From: Nereocystis luetkeana
Lineage: Eukaryota; Sar; Phaeophyceae; Laminariales; Laminariaceae
Direction: 5' to 3'
Length of the DNA: 64,000 bases
Assembly: GCA_031213475.1 (NCBI GenBank)
Contig: JARUPZ010000026.1
Span: 6,803,785 to 6,867,784 of the forward strand
A model generated the notes under the pieces. It was not told the origin of the DNA, searched no databases, and worked only from the letters and a program-made list of their open reading frames with translations. Shown here one piece after another: positions 1 to 10,609 of this stretch; position 1 is the first letter of the stretch, and each line of letters opens with the position of its first letter. The position numbers were made by a program, and so were the translations under genes.

Positions 1-1
1 T

Positions 2-440
2 GCACAGATGTGCCCGTGTGGCAGAGCGATAGAGAGTAGAACTCACATAGTGGGAGAATGTGAAATACACAAGGAGGAACGGGATGTGTTAGAAGAGGAG
101 ATGAGAGAAATAGACGAATGTGACGTGGAGGAGTTCGGTACAGTAGATAGCAGCGAGAAAACGGTCGCTATCCTAGGAGATAGATGGTGGCCACAGGCGG
201 CCAAACAGGAAGGGGATAAGACAAGCAAACAGTTTCTATGTAATATATGGAAACAACGTAGTGAGCGGCCAATTGTTGGAGGTGGCTCCATTAGGAGTAG
301 GAACGGTGCTCCGTCTCGAAGGGGATGCGTGGTCAATGGTCAAATGACTAAGGCAAGAAACGAATGAGTACCTCCCCCCCGGTGGCCATACAACTGCGGC
401 CATGCATGGCATGAGTATACCACCCCCCCCCCCCCCTATT
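2..440 (+). mobile_element. LINE 3' end (C-terminal end of the RT protein) with C-rich tail
   Basis: The first open frame has CPCGRAIESRTHIVGECEIH..ER, the CxC...H...C zinc-knuckle-like motif found after reverse transcriptase in non-LTR retrotransposons, then DRWWPQAAKQEGD and a stop. It ends GAGTACC-poly(C), and a second C-tailed fragment follows. The element is cut by the window edge. The copy at 25425-26450 confirms the family. Confidence 0.7.
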
Positions 441-969
441 CTAGATAGGTTGGGTTGGCGTCGGTTGGCAACCACACAGTAAAACATGCTGCTCACTACG
501 TGAGCTAGACCACCGGGGTACCGTTTTTATTTTTTTTTGGCGGTCGCCCGCAGCTGGTTGTCGAGTTAGATCATTTGTGCGAGGTAAAGAACCTTTACTC
601 CGCACAAGGGAATTGATCGTATCACGTAGTGTTCAAGGTAAGGCGCCCAAGCGGCAGCTACATTGTACTCCCCTTGCTGTCTCTGGAAGTGCTTACGCCG
701 GAAATTAAACCAAAACTCATTGAAGCTGTCATCCATATGCAAGTCCACCTCAAAAGCGGTTCTTAGTGGGATGCAGCTCACCCTTCATGCGACTCGCCGG
801 ACACTTCAAGGCGGGTTGGTGCAAGCAATGTCTGCCTGGTCGGTGAAAACCCGACATGCTCCGTCCCGGCATTGTAGGGATGCGAGGGTCTATGGCCATA
901 CGACTACGGCCATGCATGAGATCGAGTACATCTCTCCTATCGAGTACACCCCCCCCCCCTCCCCCCGTG
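436..969 (+). mobile_element. Family-3 poly-C-bounded element, near full length
   Basis: About 530 bp starting after a C run at AGGTTGGGTTGGCGTCGG and ending GGCCATGCATGAGATCGAG-TAC-poly(C). No coding frame is convincing. Its 3' end resembles the LINE 3' end (GCTCCGTC..., ...GACTA.GGC.A..., GAGTAC-polyC), suggesting it is mobilised by that LINE. Confidence 0.6.
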
Positions 970-1147
970 CCTGAGGGCGCCGTTTTTTAGTTTTTTGTTT
1001 AGTTTTTGGCGGTTACCACGGCTGGCGGTCGAGTTAGTGCTCTGTACGGGGTGGAGAACCTTCACTTCGCACCAGGAGGATGATCGTATCACGCAGTGTG
1101 CTCACCAGGTGTAAGGTAGGGCACCCCGAGAGGGAGGTACTACATAT

Positions 1148-1254
1148 ATTACGGTGAATCATAGTTAACAGGACCTATGGTATACATAAAAACCTGTATA
1201 TTTAACCATTTTTACTAGCAATATTTGGTCCTATTAACTATGGCCCCCCGTAGT
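1148..1254. mobile_element. MITE-A copy
   Basis: Copy with degenerate left end (TTACGGTGAATCATAG) and right end CCCCCCGTAGTA. Serves as the empty-site reference (AAACCTGTATATTT) for the micro-insertion in the copy at 22364. Confidence 0.6.
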
Positions 1255-1264
1255 AGTAAGCCCA

Positions 1265-1745
1265 TTGCTGCCTCAGGAAAGTGGGCGTGCCAGAAAACGA
1301 TATTCACTTCATTCTGTTGCAAATCCGCCTCTAAAAGCGGTTCTTGGTAGGATGCAGCTCACCCTTCATGCGACTCCCCCAACACCCCTCGGCGCTTCGC
1401 GCTTGGCGCAAGCATTGTCTTGCCTGGTTGGGAAAGACCCGACGTGCTCCGTCCCGGTATTGTAGGAATGCGAGGGTGTGTGGTCGTACGACTACGGCCA
1501 TGCATGACGTGGCCCCCACGCGGCATGGTCATACGACTACGGCCATACCAGGTACATGATATCGAGTACACCTCCCCTCCCCCCCTGTAGTAGGGATGCG
1601 AGGGTATAGGGTCATACGAGTACGGCCATGATATTGAGTATACCCCCCCCCCCCCCCCCCCCGCCTCCGGGTCTATGGTCAAACGACTACACGGCCATGC
1701 ATGAGATCGAGTACATCTCTCCTATCGAGTACACCCACCCCCCCC
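1265..1745 (+). mobile_element. Family-3 copy plus extra C-tailed 3' ends
   Basis: A partial family-3 copy (from CTGCCTCAGG..., internal GGTTCTTGGTAGGATGCAGC) is followed by three successive 3' tails, each ending in a C run at about 1580, 1660 and 1740. Confidence 0.5.
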
Positions 1746-1764
1746 TCTCCCGTAGACATCCCCC

Positions 1765-2170
1765 CCCATGATATATCATCTACAGACAGATCATCTACAG
1801 ATAGATCAGCTACAGATATATCATCTACGTGTATATCAGGTACAGATATATCATCTACAGATATATCATCTACAGATAAATCATGCACAGATAGAACATC
1901 TACGGATAGATCATCTACAGATAGATCATCTACAGGAAAATAATCTAGATCCTAAACTGCAGTTATTAAATGCTGTGCTGGATCTGTGTAGCGCAGATCC
2001 AACCCCAGGGAATATGTGCTACCGTTAGATCAGCAGGTTGTTGCACGGCTCCCACGCGACAACATGAGCTGTGGATCACACAGATCAGGAATAGTAGAAA
2101 ATATATCTGCCTCCAAAGAACTAGATCGTGTAGCAGGAATCGATGATGATCTGTCTCCGAGGTGTGAGGG
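1765..2170. mobile_element. GATC-subrepeat fold-back-like element
   Basis: A tandem array of a ~12-bp unit (ATCTACAGATAG type) is followed by a core with GGATCTGTGTAGCGCAGATC and AACATGAGCT, shared with the copies at 12868, 34214, 34555, 43393 and 47400. Confidence 0.5.
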
Positions 2171-2190
2171 AACACCCAGAAAGGTGGTTG

Positions 2191-2292
2191 CCCCCCTTCA
2201 AAACTACAGTCCCGTTTTGGGGACAAACCACTCAAATCCTGCTGTAGATAAGTTTCTCCCCTAAACGGGGCTGCAGCCCTACGTCAAGAGGG
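2191..2292. mobile_element. MITE-B copy
   Basis: CTACAGTCCCGTTTTGGGGA ... CCTAAACGGGGCTGCAG; palindromic arms around a short loop. Confidence 0.6.
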
Positions 2293-2837
2293 TGAAACAT
2301 TCCTGACAGAGTGGTATAGGCCAATTTAAGATTTGCCGCATTGATTGTCGCTCGTAGTGTCTCTCCAAGCCGAATTTTCCTTTTTGAAAAATGTTTTTTT
2401 TTTTGGGATCTTCCTAGGGGCCCAGCACCTTTGTGTGACCACGGACTCCTTTTTTTTTTTTGTAGTTGATGTGAGAACAACAATAACGACAGTAAGTTGG
2501 CACAGAAGGGAGGGAGGTAGACTTGGTGCGTGGGTTTCCTTTTGTTTCCGAGGTTTTCTTCTTTCGGGAAAGTTTATGAGTGATCAATGTTGAAGATCAT
2601 GCTGCACATTGTCGGGTGTCAAGGGAAATAATAATAACAGCAACACCCAACACCTACACCAACAACAACATATATGCGCACCTACCTCACAGTCATGCCC
2701 GCACTTGAACTCCCTTATTTGAGGCTTCAGGAAAGGAGAAAATTGACCCCAAAGCTTGACGATTATGTGCGACAGCATCGGCCACTGCTTAGCTGGGCGG
2801 GGGATGACAGACACATTGCGCACCTCAGACAGACCGT

Positions 2838-3305
2838 GATATATCCTATCTATCTATCTACAGATATATCATCTACCGGTAGTTCATCACCTGCCGTTTT
2901 TGAGAGGTTGCGCAAACATCCAACCCAAGGACACATGTGCTACGTACGTACAGCAGTAGATCGTTCGGATTTACGACTCCCACCCGGCGACATCGGCTGG
3001 GCCATGTCATGCCTACAAAGATCGAGAGATAGATCTGGCCTTGAAAATCTACTGCTGTAGATCACGGACTGGGAATCGATGATCTGTAGATGATCTGTGG
3101 ATTATGTGCGGATGATCTGTAGATGATCTGTAGATTTTCTGTACCAGGTAGATGATCTGTAGCTGATCTACATCTGATCTATTGATGATATGTAGATGAT
3201 ATGTAGATGTTCAGCATATGATCTGTAGATGATCTGTAGATGATCTGTAGATGTTCAGCATATGATCTGTAGATGATCTGTAGATGATCTGTCTGTCCGA
3301 GATGT
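2838..3305. mobile_element. GATC-subrepeat fold-back-like element
   Basis: A short left subrepeat array, core with ACACATGTGCTAC, then more than ten right-hand GATGATCTGTA units ending GATGATCTGTCTGTCCGA. Confidence 0.5.
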
Positions 3306-3422
3306 GGAACATTGCGCCCGCTACTCGCGCTGCTGACACCGCACTTTTTTGTATTTCTTTTTTTTTCCCGTCCGATTGGTTATCTTCGCCCCCTTATCGC
3401 TCCTGCTCCCTCCTACTTGCTG

Positions 3423-3531
3423 TATTACGGGGGAGCATAGTAAATAGGACCAAATGTTGTGAGTAAAATTAGGTGAATATATAGTTTTTTGTTTCTACCA
3501 TAGGTCCTATCAACTATGCCCCCCCGTAATA
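3423..3531. mobile_element. MITE-A copy
   Basis: TIRs TTACGGGGGAGCATAGTAAA / CAACTATGCCCCCCCGTAA, flanked by TA on both sides. Confidence 0.7.
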
Positions 3532-3534
3532 GTT

Positions 3535-3650
3535 GTAACTCAAACCTGGGGTGTCACTATAATAGGTAGGCTCTTCTTCCCCCATAATCCCGGCTACGGT
3601 GCGTGCCTTGCATTTTTATCGCGAGAAGAGCTCAGACCTTTCATCACACT
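3535..3650 (-). mobile_element. SINE body fragment
   Basis: Matches the SINE body (GTAACTC.., GGCTCTTC.., TTTTTATCGCGAGAAGA) without the tRNA head. Confidence 0.5.
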
Positions 3651-3657
3651 GCTCCCA

Positions 3658-3762
3658 TTACTGGGAACCATATTAAATAGGACCTACGCTACATACAAAA
3701 AACTACACATTTAGCTATTTTTACTGACAATATATGGTCCTATTTACTATGGTCCCCCGCTA
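3658..3762. mobile_element. MITE-A copy
   Basis: TIRs TTACTGGGAACCATATTAAA / TTTACTATGGTCCCCCGC; left end mutated. Confidence 0.6.
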
Positions 3763-4305
3763 TAGACGGTGCATAAAACCAAAATTTATCACTCAAGCCG
3801 TTGCTATATTTGGGTCCCGAAAGTGTCAATACGACACTGCAACAACCCCATCCCCGCCCCCGTTCCCCGCCTCCGCCCCCGCCTCCGCCCCGCCCCCAAA
3901 ACAAAATAGGGTACGAAAAATTGGTACCGACGGCAGGAGAACAACGGGTGGCGACCAATCACGATCAAAGCCCTCTCTTCCGCCAAGGAGGACCCCGTGA
4001 CGATCGAAACGGCGGAGACGCCTGCCGCGAGAAGCGGGGATGGAAACACCGGGTCCCCGGTTGGGGGTTTCCACTACTCGAAGATTGTGAGGGAGGAGTG
4101 CCGCGTTGCCAAGATGAAGCAACGGGTGAGTGGGTTGGGGATGACGGGAGTCGGTCCGCTTTTGGAACCGGGGGGGGGGGAGCAGGAGAGAGAGAGAGGG
4201 AGAGAGAGAGAGAGAGAGTTGGTGGAAGGAGCAAGCGATGATTTATTTATTTTTTCCATCCCGTCAACTGTCTCCGCCCTTCTTTTCTCTCGCCTTCATA
4301 TCAAC

Positions 4306-4412
4306 ATGACGGGGGACCATATTAAGCAGGACCTCTGGTACACACAAGAACCAACACATTTCCCGATTTTTACTAACAATATTTGGTCCTATTTACTATG
4401 GTCCCCCGTGAT
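4306..4412. mobile_element. MITE-A copy
   Basis: TGACGGGGGACCATATTAAG to CTATGGTCCCCCGTGA; standard length. Confidence 0.65.
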
Positions 4413-4509
4413 ACTTATAATTCAGACACCCGTCGTCACACAGCAGGGTCTTCTACCCTCAGCTCACCACCGTACGGACGGCCATGCATAACATGAACAC
4501 GTACACTCC

Positions 4510-4690
4510 CCCCAACTACGGCACTCTCTCCTTGCATTTTTTTGTTTTGGTATTTTATCGCGCGAAGGGCTCACTCAGCGCTTTGTTCCCTCGTCGACCC
4601 GCATCGAGTTGTGGACGACCTTGTGTTGGGGTATCGTATCGAGAGTTTAGATATACCGGTACGAAAAAAATCGAGAGCTCCCATTATATC
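4510..4690 (-). mobile_element. SINE body fragment
   Basis: Diverged body segment with TTTTATCGCGCGAAGGGCTC and CCTCGTCGACCCGCATCGAG. Confidence 0.45.
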
Positions 4691-4837
4691 GTATCGAAGG
4701 CGTTTTGCTCTCGACCTCCTAGCATCCCCGTGCTTTTAGCGCTGGGGCATGGTGGTACATTTTTCAAGAGCGTGTGTGTCGCGGGGTATGCTTATGGGTG
4801 CACCTCGTATGCTCTGGGGGTACACATTATCTGCTGA

Positions 4838-5320
4838 TACCCGGGTACACATACTCTAGGGATACCCGGGTACATATACTCTAGGAATACCCGGGTACAC
4901 ATACTCTAGGGATACCCGGGTACACATGACCTAGGGACACCGGGGTACATATACTCTGGGGGTGTCCGGGTACACATACTCTGGGGATACCCGTGTACAT
5001 GTACTCTGAGGGTACCCGGGTACATATACTCTGAAGATACCCGGCCATATACTCTAGAGATACGCGGGTACAGACACTCTGGGGATACCCGGGTACAGAC
5101 ACTCTGGGGATACCCGGGTACAGACACTCTGGGGATACCCGGGTACACATGCTCGAGGGATACCCGGGTGCATACACAGGTGTGACCTAAACAATAGTAC
5201 CCCCGAGAATATATCCTATTTACAGCAGACACATACACTCTGGAGACACCCGGGTGCATATACTCGGGGGATTCCCGGGTACACATACTCTAGGGATACC
5301 CGGGTCCATACCCCAGTGTG
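4838..5320. repeat. 25-bp minisatellite (CCCGGGTAC)
   Basis: About 13 copies of GATACCCGGGTACACATACT-CTAGG at 4838-5170 and three at 5231-5312. A segment with CCCCGAGAATATATCCTA separates them and is itself repeated at 5355. Each unit holds the palindrome CCCGGG. Confidence 0.75.
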
Positions 5321-5399
5321 ACCAAAAGAACCGGGGTTGAATACCCAAGTACCCCCGAGAATATATCCTACTTACATCAAACAGACACATATGCTACAG

Positions 5400-6900
5400 T
5401 AGAGGTGCACCATCGAGGAGCTCTACCAGGTATTCCGTTAGTGCTAAGATCAAGGTCGGGACACTTTGTATCCCTGGACAGGTTCACCTATTAAGTCGGT
5501 ACTCGTTGGTGCTGACGTGTGTTGTTTGCTTAGAGATACTAGAAGCGCAGTTGATTCCTTTCGTGCACGCGAAGTCTGAGGGCAAGACTCGTGCCTCGCT
5601 GGGAACCCCCCTGGTTTCCCATCTAAGATACGCCTCCCAAGTACTACAAATACGATCCCAATACCTGAACCCAGGTAATCACCGGGATTTCAGCCTCATT
5701 CAAAGCAGTACCATAAGACTAGCCCACTCTGATGAGCCGTATATGCAGAATTATGGGGAATTCGTGGAAATCCCGGCTCCACAAGCTAGAACATGAGTCG
5801 AAGATGCGGCTCCTCAAAACCCACTCCCACACCTCTGAACGGCAAGGTGCGTCAAAAAAGAGAAGGAAAGAAAGGCCGAGCCTTAAAGGGCAGGAATAAA
5901 TTGGTTACGAAATCCACCGCCATGCCACCCGCAACGGAGGTAGGGCAAGAAAGTGTCTACGGAAAAGCGAAAAGTGAACGCAAAAAAAGAAGGCGATGAA
6001 GAGGGGTCGAAACGTCATCCTGGGTGACGTGGTACGGGATTCCATGGGAAGTTGTTGAACACGTATTGCGTCAACCCCGCGGGCAAATACTTGGGCATGT
6101 TGCCACGGTCGTCGGGGTTGGCACAGGGCTTACAGCGTTGAACTGATACGCGCCGACGCGCATCAGCGCCGGGTACATCGGAAGGAAGAAAGCAGTAATA
6201 CCTGTAACATTAGTGAGTCAAGAGCTGTTTTTGACAAAATATGAAAGCGCACTGTGAAGAAGTGCAGAAGTATGAGCTGGTAAGAGACACAGGGATGCCG
6301 ATACTGCGTAGCGCACGCTGCTAGTAGATCACGATCTTCTTACTATTGCAACTCAAGTGAGTCGACAGGGAGAGAGAGAGCTCGAGTGAGCGAGGGTGGG
6401 CTTCGTCGAGAACACAACTCAGCCCAGTCGTTGACCAAAACTAACCTGGTACGAATGCAGGCGCGAGTCTTTCCACGAAGAAGATTCCCAAAGCGTTACG
6501 GGCAGCCAAATAGGATTCGCATACGGGTATATTCCCAGAACGCTACGTGTAGCCGTGTAAGATTCGAAAAAACGAACATGTACGTTCCTATTTGGTGGAT
6601 GCGCTACTACATCACATTAGCCCACCCTGAATAGTCGTAGATGCAGATCACACGACGATAAAAGGATGATGACTATGTCATCCCAAAATCTGGAAGAGAG
6701 ATCGAAGATGCGGCTATTCAACTATGAAAGGAGGTGATAGATCTACCCCACACCTCGTAGTGAGGCTTCGACGCCTCACTCAAGAAAGAAGCGACTATCC
6801 AGAAGGAGAAAAATCTAAACGCAAGAAACCAGACAAGGCGCAGCACCCCGATTAACCATCCCCAAGGCCCTAGAGGTTCACAAAGCTATTTGTGTTGCTG
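5400..6900. other. Degenerate duplicated region without a recognised gene
   Basis: Segments near 5720-5990 and 6610-6830 share scattered blocks (AGCCCACTCTGA / AGCCCACCCTGA; GTCGAAGATGCGGCT / ATCGAAGATGCGGCT; CCACACCTC; Lys/Arg-rich frames), suggesting an old ~900-bp duplication. Open frames here (5506-5796, 5793-5999, 6386-6634) match nothing I know. Confidence 0.3.
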
Positions 6901-7303
6901 AACAAATTTCGGCATATCTCGACGATTTTTGGGTTAAGGAGCCCCCGACATTAATAAACGAAATTAGGCAGACAAAATCTAAACCTCCCCTCCCGCAGCA
7001 CGCCTCAACAAATCCCTGAGATATGCGGTTCCCCGTGGCTTTTCTCGGTATTTCTTTCTGTACGTGTACACCCGAACCAGGCAGATATTTCTGCGAGGGA
7101 TCGACGTCGAAGTTCACGCTTGCATGCTGTCGGATGGGAAACAACAACAGCAATCCCTGGGTTTTCTCCTCTCGGGAGCGGAGAATGTTTCTGGGTGATC
7201 CGCGTTGAAGCTCGTGCATTCATGCATGCATGCCGCTTGCACATCATCGCTGGATGGAAAAACACGATACGAAAAACAAGCAATCATAAAATATTACAAG
7301 ACC

Positions 7304-7416
7304 ATTACGGGGGACCATGGTAAATAGGACCAAATATTGTTGGTAAAAACAGCGAAATATATGGGTTTCTTGTGTGTACCGTAGGTTCTATTTACTATGG
7401 CACGCCCCCCCGTAAT
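7304..7416. mobile_element. MITE-A copy
   Basis: Starts TTACGGGGGACCATGG and ends CCCCCCCGTAA. Lies just upstream of the 7497 exon acceptor. Confidence 0.65.
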
Positions 7417-7496
7417 ACTGCACATACTTACACAACAACTTGCCTATATACGTGTGTATGTGTACCGTCTACACGTTTTTTGCTGTTATATCTCAG

Positions 7497-8020
7497 AAAC
7501 GGCGATGGATGAGATCCATGTACACCGCAGGGCTAGCCGAAGCGAAGGGCGCAACCGAAAGGCGACAACAAGAAGGATGGGACGATGTTTTCGCCGGTCG
7601 TTCAAGTCACGCCCACCACCACGACTACAACAACGACAACAACAACGACAACAGCAACGTCGCAGCCTCTAGACGCCAGCCGCACCCAGGGTCCACGCTC
7701 CCGAATGACAGCGGCGGTGATGGCGGTTGTAGCGGTGGTGGTGGTGGTGGTGGTGGTGGTGGCGGTGGTGGTGACGGCAGTGGTGGTAGAGGTGGTAGAG
7801 GTGGGAGTGGTGTTGTTGGTGATGGTCTTAATGTTGGTGCCAAAGGTGGTGGGGGTGGTAGTGAAAGGGGTGCTCCAGGATGGGAGCGAGAGGGGCATGC
7901 GGCAGTGAGAAGAGGTCGGCAACGGGGGACGGGCGAACAGCGGCGAAAAAAAGAAGAAGAAGAAGAAGAAGACGAAGGCTCCTTGCTGGTGAAGTGGAGC
8001 AAGGGGCTGGATTTTGACAG
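7497..8020 (+). CDS. Unknown low-complexity protein, internal or first exon
   Basis: An open frame follows acceptor TATCTCAG at 7495-7496. It encodes AGLAEAKGATERRQQEGWDD, an Asn/Asp-rich block, a run of about 20 Gly, a basic segment, seven Glu and then EGSLLVKWSKGLDFD. It ends at CAG|GCGAGT, a GC-type donor, leaving phase 2. The reason for this unusual donor is that the exon at 10393 then continues the protein as RYSSEW..IATSG. The 5' limit is uncertain: the frame stays open upstream of the acceptor and several ATGs are possible (for example 7518). Alternating frames in the GGT/CAA repeats here are shadows. I do not recognise the family. Confidence 0.5.
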
Positions 8021-8104
8021 GCGAGTCCGAAGCGAAACAGAGTTGGAAAGCGAAACCACGAATGTGTGTTGTTGCAGAAGGTCAACATTTTATTTTTTAT
8101 GTTT

Positions 8105-8431
8105 TTGCTCATCCCTCTTCGCACATCTTCTTCTCTCTCTCTCCTGCCCACTCGTAACTCATATCCGGGGTCACATAGCAGGCTCTTCTACCCCCTTCCC
8201 GCTACGGTTCATGCCTTCATTTTTATCGCGAGAAGATTTCAGCCTTTTCTTCCCTCGTCGACTCGCATCGAATTGTGTCTACCCACGCTGCAAGGCGCTC
8301 TCAACAAATTGAATCCTTTCGATTTTTATTTTTGCAAATAAAGTCAAAAGCCCGACCCACCTGGGGCTCGAACCCAGGACTCAAACACAAGTAGAATTCG
8401 AGGTTAACCACTTGAACCACCGGGGCGACCG
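8105..8431 (-). mobile_element. tRNA-derived SINE, copy 1
   Basis: On the minus strand the element begins with a tRNA-like head (box A-like TGGTTCAAGTGG, box B GGTTCGAGCCC), followed by a body of about 240 nt and an A-rich end. The head does not fold as a full cloverleaf, so it is a SINE promoter rather than a tRNA gene. Confidence 0.7.
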
Positions 8432-9165
8432 GCTTAACATACTGCCCCCCCAATCCAACCCCCAACCCAAGCCAACCCAGCCCAACGCAATACAACACAA
8501 CATAACACAACTCAACACAAGCAGTATGTTGCAATCCGGCGTTCGTGATTGTGCTTCCTGAAATGGTTGTAACCCTAACTATATGTGGTGAGCTTTAAAA
8601 ATAAATAAAGGGAAAAGAAAGACACCTCCTCGGCGCGTGTGAGATCGACAATTTCATCGTCGACATTCACACTTGCATGCCGCGTGCGACACCTCGATCG
8701 CGCTTGCTATGCACGATAGGGGCGTAAATATACGATTCCCAGATGCGTGTCGTCGAAGCACTGGGATTCCGAGATGGAAAGCCTTTTCTCGACGCAAGGT
8801 GGACGCCTTTTCGTTTGCTCCTTCCGCTGCCGTGCCCGCCTGCCACGACCTCGCCCGGGGAGGGCCTTCCCGGTGGCCTACTCAAGGGCGCTCCTGCGGC
8901 CGGTGTAAGCGCAGAAGCAGGCGAAACCTTTTTATAAAGGCCGGCTTGTTCATGCCCTCTTGCGAATACTATTGAAACAAACATGTTTTACCCGGGAAAT
9001 TATTGAATAGCGCAGGATACATACATCGGTAAGGATAGGAAGACGTTCGGGCTTGCCCGAAACCCCGAGCACTATTTATATCACTCCGAAACATATCCCG
9101 CACTAATTCCGAGCCGGTGTGTTTTCGAATCGTGCGTGCAGTTTATTCCAAAAGGGGGTTAAACA

Positions 9166-9252
9166 TTTTAGGGCCGCAGTTCCATTTTGGGGGCAAACTA
9201 CTTAGAATTTGAGCGGTTTGCCCTCGAAACGGGACTGCAGTTCTAAAACCTT
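9166..9252. mobile_element. MITE-B copy
   Basis: TTAGGGCCGCAGTTCCATTT ... CGAAACGGGACTGCAGTTC. Confidence 0.65.
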
Positions 9253-9589
9253 ACACCAAGAATACTGAAAAAAGGTCTCGCACTAATTCCAAGTAGAATT
9301 TCCCAACGCAATGGTTGCAGCTATGCAAGGGGTTAATTAAACGATGTCACGCACTTTTTGCTGGTCATTTCACGACTGTTATGCAGCGCCAACGATATGT
9401 GTTGGTGCTTAGTTCCCCCAAAATCAGTGTACTCTGCTTTCATCGTACTGGTTGGGACGGTCGTGCGTGGGGAGGTTTACCAATCTCAGCAAGCGACCGA
9501 CGAGCACAGCAATAGTACGGTCCCGCCGGCAGTAAGAATACGCCTACCAGGTATAACTTTAAGCAACCCTCGAAACCTTGTTTGTGGCA

Positions 9590-9687
9590 CCGGGCTCAAG
9601 AAACCGACGCGGGTCGACGATGGAGGAAAAGCGCTGAACTCTTCTCGTAATAAAAAAAAAGGCAAGGCACACATACCGTAGTGGGGA
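9590..9687 (+). mobile_element. SINE body fragment, opposite orientation
   Basis: GGGTCGACGATGGAGGAAAA ... CTTCTCGTAATAAAAA ... ACCGTAGTGGGGAGGA is the reverse complement of the SINE body. It is cut on the right by MITE-A (9688-9867). Confidence 0.45.
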
Positions 9688-9867
9688 GGAGGGACACTGT
9701 AAATAGGACCAAATATTGATTCTTCTTTCGGGAAAGTTATGAGTGATCCATGTTGAAGATCATGCTGCACAATGTCGGATGGCAAGAGAAATAATAATAG
9801 TAAAAAATAGCGAAGTATATGGGTTTTCGTGCCCACCGTAGGTCCTATTTACTGTGGTTGGTCCCCC
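9688..9867. mobile_element. MITE-A copy interrupted by a 78-bp repeat
   Basis: Left part GACACTGTAAATAGGACC and right part GTAGGTCCTATTTACTGTGG are split by 9720-9797. The insert is homologous to 2560-2640 (GAAGATCATGCTGCACA). Confidence 0.6.
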
Positions 9868-9869
9868 TC

Positions 9870-9977
9870 TATTACGGGGGGGCATAGTTAACAGGACCAA
9901 ATATTGTTAGTAAAAATGGTTAAACATATAGGTTTTTATGTGTACCATAGGTCCTGTTAACTACGGTCCCCCGTAAT
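9870..9977. mobile_element. MITE-A copy
   Basis: Well-preserved: TATTACGGGGGGGCATAG to GGTCCCCCGTAATA. Reference for the copy at 41572. Confidence 0.7.
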
Positions 9978-10106
9978 AGTAGTGACCCCCGGGTCTGAAT
10001 TACGATTATTGATAACAGGGAGCAGGGGCAAGAAAGGGCGAAGACAATTAAACAGGATGGGGAACAAAAATAACGAAGAAAAAAATTGAAGCATAGGCTA
10101 TGATAG

Positions 10107-10188
10107 ACCACTCTGTCCCACTATATAAACATCGCTTTTACACTAATTATTAAATCGAACGGTTCTTATATTTCGGGACCGAGTGGTA
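10107..10188. mobile_element. MITE-C (Stowaway-like) copy
   Basis: CCACTCTGTCCC ... GGGACCGAGTGG inverted ends about 80 bp apart. The end sequence resembles Stowaway/Tc1-mariner termini (CTCCCTCCGTCCC type). Confidence 0.55.
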
Positions 10189-10392
10189 CCTGGTATACCT
10201 CGTGGGAGGGTTTCGTGTATGCGCTTTGCCGCCGAGCGCGATTTTCTGGATCCAAATTTCTCACCTGGTATGTGGATAGGCTGTTGCGTAAACACGAGCC
10301 CGACGTTCTTTGTTGTTGTTTTTTGTTATCCGTGGGCCTGCGCCAACTGTATACGTGTCGCGTACTCTGCTGAACCTTTTAACGTAACCCAG

Positions 10393-10609
10393 GTACTCGT
10401 CGGAGTGGAGGCAAATCGCGACGTCCGGTCCCAGCGAGCCCTGGAGAAACGGCGACGACTTCGCAGAGTACGTCGCCAACAAGGAAGCGAGGATTGCCGC
10501 TAGCACTCTAGAGAGAAACAGACGCCAAGCGACACCGATAGCGAGGAAGATGGCGATGGTGGTAACACCGCCAAGCTCCTCTTCCTCTTCCATCCCTTGC
10601 CTCGACTGA
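10393..10609 (+). CDS. Unknown protein, terminal exon
   Basis: Follows acceptor AACCCAG. With the phase-2 end of the 7497-8020 exon it reads R-YSSEWRQIATSGPSEPWRN, then GDDFAEYVANKEARIAAST, a basic ERNRRQATPIARK segment, and ends SSSSSSIPCLD with TGA at 10607-10609. The segment LDFD-RY-x3-W-xx-IATS is continuous only if the GC-AG splice is used; I take that continuity as support. The codon-like composition and Ser-rich C-terminus look coding, while the minus-strand frame here is a shadow. The 2.4-kb intron holds a SINE, MITE-A and MITE-B copies and a MITE-C. Confidence 0.5.

Noticed and set aside
4838-5320. CRISPR array
   Set aside because: Repeats are directly tandem without unique spacers, and the sequence is eukaryotic.
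7585-8059. Alternative frames through the GGT/CAA repeats (poly-Val, poly-Thr, poly-Pro)
   Set aside because: Shadows of the Gly/Asn/Asp frame that joins the downstream exon; composition is purely repeat-driven.
8350-8431. tRNA gene call for the tRNA-like sequences (also 45215-45295 and 54399-54479)
   Set aside because: Boxes A and B are present, but acceptor-stem pairing and a clear anticodon arm are lacking and each is followed by the same SINE body.
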